Assembly: GCF_000761215.1 (NCBI RefSeq)
Contig: NZ_CP009438.1
Location: 6,862,501 to 6,926,500, forward strand
Direction: 5' to 3'
Length of the DNA: 64,000 nucleotides
Origin: Streptomyces glaucescens
GTDB lineage: Bacteria; Actinomycetota; Actinomycetes; Streptomycetales; Streptomycetaceae
The position numbers were made by a program, and so were the translations under genes. Numbering within the stretch: position 1 is the stretch's first letter; each line of letters opens with the position of its first letter. This document shows positions 51,026-58,338 of the stretch, one piece after another. Below the pieces are notes generated by a model. That model ran no database searches, was not told where the DNA came from, and saw nothing but the letters and a program-made list of their open reading frames with translations.

Positions 51026-51125
51026 CGGGAGTTTGCTCCACACACTGGCATCGGTGACCGGCCGATCCCTAGGATGGACAGCCTGTGAGGCCAGGCGGCT
51101 CGGCGCGCCACAAGCTGGGGGATCG

Positions 51126-51944
51126 ATGAAGACCGGTAAGCAGCTCTCCACGGAGATCGACGCCAACGTACCGACAGCCGCTCGGATGTACGACCACTAC
51201 CTCGGCGGCAAGGACAACTACGCCGCGGACCGCGCGGCGTGCGAGGAACTGGACAAGGTGGTGCCCAGCACCCGCAGGCTGGCGCTGAACAACCGGCGCT
51301 TCCTGCAGCGGGTGGTGCGGACGCTCGCCGCCGAGTACGGCATCCGCCAGTTCCTCGACCACGGCTCCGGCCTGCCGACCCAGGACAACGTCCACCAGGT
51401 CGCCCAGCGCCACGACCCGAGCGCCCACGTCGTCTACGTCGACAACGACCCCATGGTGCTCGTCCACGGCCGCGCGCTGCTGGAACAGGACGAGCGCACC
51501 ACCGTCATCCACGCCGACATGCGCGAGACCGAGGCGATCTTCGAGCACCCGGACACCCGACGGCTGATCGACTTCGACGAGCCGGTCGCCGTGCTCTTCA
51601 ACTCGGTCTTCCACTGCATCCCGGACAGCGACACCGACGGCCCGCTCGCCGTGGTCCGCCGGGTGACCGAGCGGCTCGCGCCCGGCAGCTTCCTGGTGAT
51701 GTGCCAGCTCGTCAGCGAGGATGCCGAAGTCCGGGACTTCGTCACCGACTTCATGGCCCAGGCGACCCAGGGACGCTGGGGCCGGGTCCGCCGGCAGCAG
51801 GACGTCGCCGAGTGGTTCGAGGGCCTGGAGATCCTGGAGCCGGGGCTGGTGGAGGTGTCCACCTGGCGCCCCGACTCGGACGTGGTGCCCCGCCAGCTCA
51901 CCCGCGAGTGGATCGAGTTCGGCGGCGTGGCCCGCAAGCCCTGA
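51126..51944 (+). CDS. SAM-dependent methyltransferase, DUF574/Methyltransf_19 family (second copy)
   Basis: A 272-residue paralogue of the 20583-21413 protein. It shares ARMYDHYLGGKDNYAADRAA, FLDHGSGLPTQDNVHQVAQ, VVYVDNDPMVLVHGRALL and the end FGGVARKP. SAM-binding Gly and Asp residues are present, although the usual D-I-G motif reads D-H-G-S-G. TAGGAT near 51070 may be the -10 of its promoter. It follows the ABC-operon terminator and is convergent with the XRE regulator, so it is its own unit. Substrate unknown. Confidence 0.92.
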   Translation: MKTGKQLSTEIDANVPTAARMYDHYLGGKDNYAADRAACEELDKVVPSTRRLALNNRRFLQRVVRTLAAEYGIRQFLDHGSGLPTQDNVHQVAQRHDPSAHVVYVDNDPMVLVHGRALLEQDERTTVIHADMRETEAIFEHPDTRRLIDFDEPVAVLFNSVFHCIPDSDTDGPLAVVRRVTERLAPGSFLVMCQLVSEDAEVRDFVTDFMAQATQGRWGRVRRQQDVAEWFEGLEILEPGLVEVSTWRPDSDVVPRQLTREWIEFGGVARKP

Positions 51945-51956
51945 CGGGCGGGCCCG

Positions 51957-52850
51957 TCACTCGGCGGGGTAGCGCTGCTCCATCGTCTCGCGGAGCAGCG
52001 CCAGCGAGTCCCTCGGCGTCAGCGCCTCGTCGGCGAGACGGTCGAGTACCACCCGGTACTCCTCCGTCTCGTCGCGGTCCTCCAGGAAGTTCGCGCTGCG
52101 GATGTGCTCCAGGTACACGACGTCCGGCAGATCGAGGCCGCCGAAGCGGAGGTAGGTGACCGGGATGGCGGGCGCAGAGGCGTTCGTGACGTCCAGCGGC
52201 ACCACCTGCACGGTGACGTGCGGCTGCCGGGCCATCTCGATCAGGTGCTCCAGCTGTTCGCGCATCACGGCCTTGCTGCCGAGCACCCGCAGCAGCACCG
52301 ACTCGTCGACGATGGCCCACAGCTGCGGGGCGTCCGGGCGGTGCAGCAACCGGGCGCGCCGGGCCCGTAGTTCGACCCGCCGGCGCACCTCGTTCTCCGG
52401 TGCGACCGGCAGTCCGCGGCGGACCACCGCATGGGTGTACGCCGGGGTCTGGAGCAGCCCGGGCACGTACTGGATCTCGAAGGTGCGGATCGCGGCGGCG
52501 GCCTCCTGGAGCCCGACCAGCCGTTCGAACCACTCCGGCATCAGCCGCTTGTCGTACCGCTGCCACCAGCCCGGCTCCCCGGCCCGGCGCAGCAGCTCCA
52601 GCAGGACCGAGGCCTCGTGCTCGTCCGCCTCGTACAGCTTCAGCAGGGCGCGCACGTCCGCCTCGATCCGGGACAGCTTCGCGGCACTGAACCCGAGGGA
52701 GCGCGCCGCCTGGTCCTGAGCCAGTCCGGCGTCCTCGCGCAGACCGGCCAGCTGGACGCCGACCAGCATCTTCAGCAGCGTCGGGGCGGGTTCGGCCCGG
52801 TCCAGGTACGGCTTCAGGCGCGCGACGCGCTGCGACGACTCGGCGTACAT
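51957..52850 (-). CDS. XRE-family regulator with DUF5753 (WhiJ-like)
   Basis: A 297-residue protein; the ATG at 52850 has GGGGAG a few bases upstream. An N-terminal helix-turn-helix (QLAGLREDAGLAQDQAARSL, GFSAAKLSRIEADVR, about residues 25-60) is joined to a DUF5753 domain (YVPGLLQTPAYTHAVV, VELRARRARLLHR, VQVVPLDV, YLEHIRSANFLED). This is the WhiJ-type regulator class typically paired with small DUF397 proteins. The DUF397 gene lies immediately upstream on the same strand, and an RsbW-like gene is divergent, completing the usual trio. It probably controls developmental or antibiotic-related genes (inference). Confidence 0.92.
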   Translation of the reverse strand: MYAESSQRVARLKPYLDRAEPAPTLLKMLVGVQLAGLREDAGLAQDQAARSLGFSAAKLSRIEADVRALLKLYEADEHEASVLLELLRRAGEPGWWQRYDKRLMPEWFERLVGLQEAAAAIRTFEIQYVPGLLQTPAYTHAVVRRGLPVAPENEVRRRVELRARRARLLHRPDAPQLWAIVDESVLLRVLGSKAVMREQLEHLIEMARQPHVTVQVVPLDVTNASAPAIPVTYLRFGGLDLPDVVYLEHIRSANFLEDRDETEEYRVVLDRLADEALTPRDSLALLRETMEQRYPAE

Positions 52851-52980
52851 CCTGACTCCCCGGAAGACAGGCAGAAGAGAGGACAAGAGTATCGCAGTCC
52901 CGTCCTGTCGCACCGCATGTGCCGCGGAGCGAACGGGAGTTGCCGGTGGTGGGCCGGGCGGCGCGCGCCGGGGCGCGTCC

Positions 52981-53211
52981 TCACACCAGGTGGTCGAACT
53001 CCCCGTCCTTGGCGCCGGCCAGGAACGCCGCGACCTCGGCCGCGGTGTACACGAGCGCGGGCCCGTCGGGGTCACGGGAGTTGCGCAGTGCCACGGCGCC
53101 GTCGGCCAGGGGGGCCACTTCGACGCAGTTCCCCTCGGCGTTGCTGTGACGGCTCTTTATCCAGCGCGCCTCCAGCGAGCTGGCCCGTACCCCGTTCCGT
53201 ACTGCTGACAT
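52981..53211 (-). CDS. DUF397 protein (WhiJ/AbaA-cluster partner)
   Basis: A 76-residue protein. DUF397 hallmarks are ARWIKSRHSNAEGNCVEVAP, ALRNSRDPDGPALVYTAAEVAAFL (in part NSRDPDGPALVYT) and the end GEFDHL. The start may be the ATG at 53211 or the adjoining GTG at 53212-53214. DUF397 proteins probably antagonise the cognate XRE/DUF5753 regulator, as proposed for WhiJ systems. It is 130 bp upstream of that gene and likely shares the divergent promoter with the HATPase gene. Confidence 0.92.
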   Translation of the reverse strand: MSAVRNGVRASSLEARWIKSRHSNAEGNCVEVAPLADGAVALRNSRDPDGPALVYTAAEVAAFLAGAKDGEFDHLV

Positions 53212-53302
53212 CACTCACTCCCCGGTGTTCGTGGTGCCCGGAGGTCCCGCTGTGCCGTCCGCCCCCGGGTCGGTGGTCTGCTCGACTTCACGCGCAATTT
53301 CT

Positions 53303-53339
53303 CGTGCAATTGCACGCGAGCGCCGACGGCGTGGATAAT
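53303..53339. promoter_or_regulatory. Palindrome and promoter in the WhiJ-type divergent gap
   Basis: A perfect 14-bp palindrome CGTGCAATTGCACG (53303-53316) overlaps TTGCAC (53310-53315), which pairs with GATAAT (53334-53339) at an 18-bp spacing as a plus-strand promoter. A second GCAATT half-site lies at 53294-53299. The site is ideally placed for repression of the HATPase gene and perhaps the DUF397 gene. Confidence 0.65.
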
Positions 53340-53398
53340 AGACCGTGCGTCAACCCGTCGGAACAGAAGCGTCCGTGACGTCGCATCAGGGAGATGCC

Positions 53399-53833
53399 GT
53401 GCCCTTATCCGTGCATCACACGTCCGCCGCACTGCGCATCGTCGCCAGTGAGGAAGGCGTCGCGCAGGCGCGGGCCTTCACCGAGGACACGCTCAGGGAC
53501 TGGTCCCTGGGGCACCGGGGCGACGACGCCGCCCTCGTGGTCACCGAGCTCGCGGCCAACGCCGTCGTGCACGCGGTACCGCGGGCCCCGGCCGACGCCT
53601 CGGAGGTCTGGCTCGACCTCACCCGTGACGCGGGTCACCTGACGCTCGCCGTCTCCGACCCCGGAGACGCCCCGCCGGTGTACGCACCCCACGGCACCTG
53701 CGCCCTAGAGGAGCACGGCCGAGGACTGTTCATCGTCGACGCCCTCTGCGAGGAGTGGGGCTGGACCCCGCACCCCCCGGCGGGCAAGACCGTCTGGGCC
53801 AGGTTGTCGACCACCTCCTCGTCACTGCCATGA
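53399..53833 (+). CDS. RsbW-like ATP-binding protein with a TTA codon
   Basis: A 144-residue HATPase_c protein. The N-box is ALVVTELAANAVVHA, followed by LTLAVSDPGDAPP and HGRGLFIVDALCEEWG. The GTG at 53399 has AGGGAG 6 bases upstream; GTGs at 53374 and 53345 are alternatives, the latter nearly coinciding with the predicted transcription start. With start 53399, codon 3 is TTA (53405-53407), so translation may need bldA tRNA. Such genes accompany WhiJ/DUF397 pairs and resemble anti-sigma kinases without a known sigma partner. Confidence 0.87.
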   Translation: MPLSVHHTSAALRIVASEEGVAQARAFTEDTLRDWSLGHRGDDAALVVTELAANAVVHAVPRAPADASEVWLDLTRDAGHLTLAVSDPGDAPPVYAPHGTCALEEHGRGLFIVDALCEEWGWTPHPPAGKTVWARLSTTSSSLP

Positions 53834-54387
53834 CCGCTGCGGAAAGGCCCCCTGCGATGCGCACCGCTTCGACCGGACAGCCCGGCACCGAGTGCTCCGA
53901 GCACCCCGCGATCCTGCAGGCGCTCGACGAGGTGCCGTGGCACGAGATCCAGGACTCCACCGGCTCCGCCGCCGCCATCCCCGGACTCCTCGACGACATC
54001 GCCCGGGGCAGTGCCGACACCGCCACGGCCGCGCTGGGCGAGCTGCGGAAGCGTATCTGCCAGTACGGCTTCGTCGTCGAGCAGGCGACGGCCGCGACGG
54101 TGCCCTTCCTGTGGGAGCTGGCCCAGTCGCCCCGGGTCGCCTGCCGCCCCCAGATCATCCGGCTGCTGGCCAGCATCGCCGAGGCCCGGCAGTGGGAGCA
54201 CACCGCCAGCGCCTACCCCAAGCTGCTCAACCACCGGGAGAACCCGGTGGTGTGGGAGCGCGCCGCCCGCCAGGCCGTGCACGCCCGGCGCGGCACGCTC
54301 CGGTCGCTGCTCGACGAGCAGGCCGGCGAGCAGGACACCGAGCTGGTCCGGGCCACCGGCGAACTCGCCCGCACGCTGGGCGTCTAG
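53830..54387 (+). CDS. HEAT-like helical protein of unknown function
   Basis: A 185-residue protein from the ATG that overlaps the previous stop (ATGA); an ATG at 53857 with GGAAAGG upstream is an alternative. After a disordered start the sequence is repeated helices: AALGELRKRICQYGFVVEQA, ATVPFLWELAQSPRV, PQIIRLLASIAEAR and ELVRATGELARTLGV. This is compatible with HEAT-type repeats used for protein binding. Coupled translation with the RsbW-like protein suggests they act together. No family name could be given with certainty. Confidence 0.7.
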   Translation: MTAAERPPAMRTASTGQPGTECSEHPAILQALDEVPWHEIQDSTGSAAAIPGLLDDIARGSADTATAALGELRKRICQYGFVVEQATAATVPFLWELAQSPRVACRPQIIRLLASIAEARQWEHTASAYPKLLNHRENPVVWERAARQAVHARRGTLRSLLDEQAGEQDTELVRATGELARTLGV

Positions 54388-54458
54388 GACCGGTCTCACG
54401 CTGCGGACACCCCGGTCCTCCTCCCGCGATGGTGGTGTACCTCTGGCCGAACGGGGCA

Positions 54459-54470
54459 GAAAGCGCTTCC
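54459..54470. promoter_or_regulatory. LacI-type operator-like site before the ABC exporter
   Basis: GAAAGCGCTTCC contains the perfect palindrome AAGCGCTT with GC centre, as in LacI-family operators. It lies 28 bp upstream of the exporter start. No LacI gene is in the window. Confidence 0.45.
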
Positions 54471-54497
54471 GTCCGGTCATGGAGAGGATCACCACCG

Positions 54498-56264
54498 ATG
54501 GCGTCGCCGCCCGAGAAACCGCTCGACCACCGCTACCGCGGCGAGCACCCCGTCCGCACCCTCGCCTACCTGTTCCGCGCCGACCGCCGGCGCCTGGCCG
54601 GCGCCGTCGGCGTGTTCACCGTCAAGCACAGCCCGATCTGGCTGCTGCCGCTGATCACCGCGTCCATCATCGACACCGTGGTGCAGCACCTGCCCGTCGG
54701 CCGGCTCCTCACCAGCACCGGGATCATCCTCTTCATCCTGCTGGTCAACTACCCGCTGCACGTGCTGTACGTCCGCCTGCTGTACGGCAGCGTCCGCCGC
54801 ATGGGCACCAGCCTGCGCTCCGCCCTGTGCACCCGGATGCAGCAGCTGTCCATCGGCTACCACTCGCGGGTCAGCGCCGGCGTCCTCCAGGCCAAGGTGG
54901 TCCGGGACGTCGAGACGGTCGAGCAGATGGTCCAGCAGACGGCCGAACAGGGCCTCGGCGCCATCACCGTGCTCATCGGCGGCCTGGTCATCATCGCCGT
55001 GCGCACCCCCGAGTTCCTCCCCGTCTTCCTGATCGTGGTGCCCGCCGCCGCCCTGCTCGTCGCCCGGCTGCGGTCCCGGCTGCGCACCCACAACGAGCAC
55101 TTCCGGCACGAGGTGGAGACCCTGTCGTCCCGGGTCACCGAGATGACCCGCCTGATACCCGTCACCCGCGCGCACGGACTGGAGGGCAAGGCGCTGCGCC
55201 GCATGGACCGCACCCTGCGCCGGCTGCTCACCTCCGGGATGCGCCTCGACCTGGTCAACGGCCGGTTCGGCTCACTGGCCTGGGTGGTGCTCAACGTGGT
55301 CGGCGTCCTGGTGCTCGCCGGTGCCGCGCTCGTCTCCTACTACGGCGTCTGGGGCGTCACCCCCGGCGACGTCGTCATGCTCAGCGCGTTCCTGACCACC
55401 CTCACCAACTCCGTGACCACGCTGGCCGGGCTCACCCCGGTCATCTCCAAGGGCCTGGAGTCGGTCCGCTCGGTCGGCGAGGTGCTCCAGGCGCCCGAGC
55501 TGGAGGACAACGAGGGCAAGACCGAGGTCACCGCGCTGCGCGGCGCCGTCACCTTCGAGAGCGTCGGCTACGCCTACGACGGCGGGCGCGCCGCCGTCCG
55601 CGACTTCACCCTCGACGTCACCCCGGGTGAGACCATCGCCCTGGTCGGCGCGTCCGGCGCGGGCAAGTCCACCGTGCTCAACCTGGTCATCGGCTTCATC
55701 CGCCCCACCTCGGGCCGGCTGACGCTCGACGGAGCCGACATGACCGGCCTCGACCTGCGCACCTACCGGCGGTTCGTCTCCGTGGTGCCCCAGGAGTCGG
55801 TCCTGTTCGACGGCACGGTCCGCGACAACGTCGCATACGGCATGGACGACGCCGACGAGGAGACCGTCCGCGCGGCCCTGCGGGACGCCAACGCGCTGGA
55901 GTTCGTCGACCGGCTGCCCGAGGGGCTCGACACCCTGGTGGGGGAGCACGGGGCCCGGCTGTCCGGGGGCCAGCGGCAGCGGCTCGCCATCGCCCGCGCC
56001 CTGATCCGGGACCCCAGGGTGCTGGTCCTCGACGAGGCGACCTCCGCCCTGGACACCCGCTCCGAGGCGCTGGTCCAGCAGGCGCTCGCCCGGCTGCTGC
56101 ACGGCCGTACCACGTTCGTCGTGGCGCACCGGCTGTCGACCGTGCGGGGCGCGGACCGGATCGTGGTGATGGGGGACGGGCGCATCCAGGAGATCGGCAC
56201 CCACGAGGAGCTGCTGCGCCGGGGCGGTGCCTACGCGGCGCTGCACAGCGGCCAAGCGGCGTGA
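54498..56264 (+). CDS. ABC exporter, fused transmembrane-ATPase half transporter
   Basis: A 588-residue half transporter. Six hydrophobic segments occupy about residues 30-320; there is no C39 peptidase domain. The ATPase domain has Walker A GASGAGKST, Q-loop VVPQESVLF, signature LSGGQRQR, Walker B VLVLDEATSALD and H-loop VVAHRLST. The ATG at 54498 follows GGAGAGG by 10 bases. It would export as a homodimer. A hairpin terminator follows it. The graspetide genes lie just beyond, on the other strand, so this is a candidate exporter for that product, though the link is only by position. Confidence 0.92.
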   Translation: MASPPEKPLDHRYRGEHPVRTLAYLFRADRRRLAGAVGVFTVKHSPIWLLPLITASIIDTVVQHLPVGRLLTSTGIILFILLVNYPLHVLYVRLLYGSVRRMGTSLRSALCTRMQQLSIGYHSRVSAGVLQAKVVRDVETVEQMVQQTAEQGLGAITVLIGGLVIIAVRTPEFLPVFLIVVPAAALLVARLRSRLRTHNEHFRHEVETLSSRVTEMTRLIPVTRAHGLEGKALRRMDRTLRRLLTSGMRLDLVNGRFGSLAWVVLNVVGVLVLAGAALVSYYGVWGVTPGDVVMLSAFLTTLTNSVTTLAGLTPVISKGLESVRSVGEVLQAPELEDNEGKTEVTALRGAVTFESVGYAYDGGRAAVRDFTLDVTPGETIALVGASGAGKSTVLNLVIGFIRPTSGRLTLDGADMTGLDLRTYRRFVSVVPQESVLFDGTVRDNVAYGMDDADEETVRAALRDANALEFVDRLPEGLDTLVGEHGARLSGGQRQRLAIARALIRDPRVLVLDEATSALDTRSEALVQQALARLLHGRTTFVVAHRLSTVRGADRIVVMGDGRIQEIGTHEELLRRGGAYAALHSGQAA

Positions 56265-56277
56265 GGCGACTTCGCGC

Positions 56278-56308
56278 CCGCCCGGCGCACGCTCCGCGCG
56301 CCGGGCGG
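56278..56308 (+). terminator. Hairpin terminator after the ABC exporter
   Basis: Perfect 11-bp stem CCGCCCGGCGC (56278-56288) and GCGCCGGGCGG (56298-56308) with a 9-nt loop. It begins 14 bp past the stop codon. Confidence 0.7.
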
Positions 56309-56409
56309 TAAGCAACGGTATGGCGTCAATTGCGTGTACTGCCCCGTGGAGGTGATTGGTCCGGCAGGGACCGGGCATACGCAGCGAAAAACCGAGAGAG
56401 GGGCGCCCC

Positions 56410-56655
56410 GTGCTTGTACCGGACCCGAAGGTCGTCAGAAAGCTGCTGACCCGGTACGCGACCTTGCAGATCGCTCAGGCGGAGCGGGAGAGCGCGGCCA
56501 CGGCACGCGAGTTGGAGGATGTCAGTTACACGCTGTGCGTGATGATGGGGACCACGGACATCCATGACGCCATCGCCAGGGCGGACGCCCTGCTGCTGAC
56601 CGGCGGCCGGGCGGCGGACCCGGACGAGGACAGCGGCCTGTCGCTGGCGGTCTGA
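56410..56655 (+). CDS. DUF5133-type small protein
   Basis: An 81-residue protein starting at the GTG at 56410. The sequence VLVPDPKVVRKLLTRYATLQ, then ELEDVSYTLCVMMGTTDIHDAIARAD, cited as DVSYTLCVMMGTTD, matches DUF5133, a small Streptomyces family of two helices. Function unknown; no DNA-binding or catalytic motif. It is convergent with the graspetide ligase gene, with only 47 bp between stops. Proteins like this are common around regulators and RiPP loci, but a role here is not established. Confidence 0.78.
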   Translation: MLVPDPKVVRKLLTRYATLQIAQAERESAATARELEDVSYTLCVMMGTTDIHDAIARADALLLTGGRAADPDEDSGLSLAV

Positions 56656-56702
56656 CCCCGCCCCGCGACACCGCCGGACACCCGACGACGCCGGCACCGC
56701 GC

Positions 56703-57686
56703 TCACGGAACCGCGGTGCCGGCGTCGCACGTCCGCCCGGGCCGCTCCGGAGCGGGTCCGGCCAGCCACCCGGCGATGGCCCGGGCGATCGGCTGGCCCG
56801 TGTCCACCTCCACGAACCCGAACTGGCCCGACTGGTTGCACTCCAGGAACCACCAGGTCCCGTCGGCGTCCTCGGCGAAGTCGAAGGCGCCGTACGCCAG
56901 CTCCGCCTCGCGCAGGTACGCGCGCACCCCGTCGGCGATCCGCTGCGGGACCCCGGCCGCCGTCCAGGGGGTGGCCGAGGCGGCGAACCGCACGTCGACC
57001 TCGTCCGGGTCGGCGTCCGGCGAGGTCTCCTTGCGGGCCGCCAGCAGCCGCTCGCCGACCGCCGTGAGCCGGATGTCGGCCCGCTTGGCGATCCGGCGCT
57101 GAAGCAGCGTGGGACCGAACGCCACCGCGGCGAAGTCGGTGCCCGGCGCCACCCTGCTGGTCGGCACCGCCCGCGGCGGCTCCTGCGGATGCGCTCCCGA
57201 CACCGGCTTGACCACCAGGTCGGGGAAGCGCTCCGCGAAGTCCCGGGCCGCCTGCGGGAGCGTCGTGATCAGCGTGGCCGGCACCGGCAGCCCGCTGCGC
57301 TGGGCGAGACGCAGCTGCCACGGCTTGTGACGGGCCCGGCGGGCGGCGTCGGGATGGTTCATCCAGCGGGCGCCGGTGCCGCGCAGCATGCCGTAGAGCG
57401 CCTGCGAGGACTCCTCGGTCAGCCACGGGGACGGCGCCGCCGCGTGGGCGGCCGCGGCGCCCGGCCGGCGCACCCAGACGGACCGCAGCCCGTCCATGCC
57501 CACCAGTCGGCCGGCGGCCCGCAGATGGCCGCGGAAGGCACCGTGCACGTACTCGCCCGAGAGGGAGACCCCGCCGGTCAGGTCGGCGGGGTCGAGCCGG
57601 ACCACCGGCACCCCGGACGCGTTGAGGTGCACGACCACCATGTCGGCCGTCACGTCCTGGTCGCTGGTCAGGATCAGCACGGTCAT
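56703..57686 (-). CDS. tgmB: Graspetide ATP-grasp ligase (MvdD/TgmB type)
   Basis: A 327-residue ATP-grasp protein of RiPP-maturase size. The N-terminal region LILTSDQDVTADMVVVHLN and RSVWVRRPG is typical of the MvdD/TgmB group. The ATP-grasp core has ADLVVKPVSGAHP-like sequence (DLVVKPVSGAHPQEP), LLQRRIAKRADIRLTAVG and the metal-binding end DFAEDADGTWWFLECNQSGQFGFVE (part: WWFLECNQSGQFGFV). It should form ester or amide cross-links between Asp side chains and Thr, Ser or Lys of the precursor. The precursor gene is 16 bp upstream on the same strand. Confidence 0.9.
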   Translation of the reverse strand: MTVLILTSDQDVTADMVVVHLNASGVPVVRLDPADLTGGVSLSGEYVHGAFRGHLRAAGRLVGMDGLRSVWVRRPGAAAAHAAAPSPWLTEESSQALYGMLRGTGARWMNHPDAARRARHKPWQLRLAQRSGLPVPATLITTLPQAARDFAERFPDLVVKPVSGAHPQEPPRAVPTSRVAPGTDFAAVAFGPTLLQRRIAKRADIRLTAVGERLLAARKETSPDADPDEVDVRFAASATPWTAAGVPQRIADGVRAYLREAELAYGAFDFAEDADGTWWFLECNQSGQFGFVEVDTGQPIARAIAGWLAGPAPERPGRTCDAGTAVP

Positions 57687-57702
57687 CTTCGACGGTCCGT
57701 GA

Positions 57703-57894
57703 TCAGTCGTCGAAGTGAGTCTTGGAGCCCGCCGTGGACGTCGTGGTCCCCAGTTCCCGGAGCAGGGCGTGATCGGCGGCGGCGATCCGGCCGTCGAAGA
57801 GCACGTTCAACTGCCGTCCGGGGTCGTAGGCGTAGGGGGTGGCGACGTCCAACTCCGCCGCCGGGCGTGCGTAGTGGAGCGCGAACGGTTGCAT
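57703..57894 (-). CDS. tgmA: Graspetide precursor peptide (TgmA type)
   Basis: A 63-residue peptide with GGGAGAGACG before the ATG. The leader (PFALHYARPAAELDVATPYAY, cited as PFALHYARPAAE and ATPYAYDPGRQLNVL) matches the putative ATP-grasp target family. The predicted core begins near residue 49: GTTTSTAGSKTHFDD, with five Thr, two Ser, one Lys and two C-terminal Asp (62-63) as acceptors. Esters between Asp and Thr/Ser are the expected linkages, so one or two rings are likely. It is the first gene of the pair with the ligase. The product class is inferred from family knowledge. Confidence 0.87.
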   Translation of the reverse strand: MQPFALHYARPAAELDVATPYAYDPGRQLNVLFDGRIAAADHALLRELGTTTSTAGSKTHFDD

Positions 57895-58338
57895 CGTCTC
57901 TCCCTCGTCGGTGCTGCCCCGGCGAAGCCGTCGGCGTGCCGCTTCCTGACATCGCCCACTGGATCTCCAAGGCCTTCATGGAACTTATACGAGTCGAACG
58001 CCTGGTTGGTTTCCTTACGCTCCGTAGTTTTGCTTCGAGCGAGGCGCCCTGAACCTGAGACGGTTCAGGGCGCCCGGCGGTTGAGTCCGGCGAGATACGG
58101 AGGGGCGACCGGCCTGAGGTCCGGCGAGGGCGCGGAGCGTACGGGGGAGTGCGTGGTGGGGCCGTCCACTCTCTCAATTCCCTGATATGGCCCGTGTATT
58201 GCCACACTCGTCCCGACCTGGCGCGCGCACGGGAGCGGAGCGCGGGGCGGCCCGGCGTCCAGGACGGCGGAAGCGGCCGGTGGCACGGGTGTTCCCGCGG
58301 GCGGGCCCGGCGGTGAGGCCGCGGGCCGCGCTCGGCGC
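57895..58338. other. 444-bp intergenic stretch with promoter and terminator
   Basis: Just upstream of the precursor, the minus strand carries TATAAG (near 57985) in an AT-richer patch (57960-58035) that may hold the promoter. A 13-bp hairpin lies at 58043-58074. The remaining sequence to 58338 is 3' of the unknown 455-aa gene; no gene is supported there. Confidence 0.5.
58043..58074. terminator. Perfect 13-bp hairpin
   Basis: GGCGCCCTGAACC (58043-58055), loop TGAGAC and GGTTCAGGGCGCC (58062-58074). It lies between the unknown minus-strand gene and the graspetide promoter, so it probably insulates the RiPP unit from upstream transcription. Confidence 0.75.
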
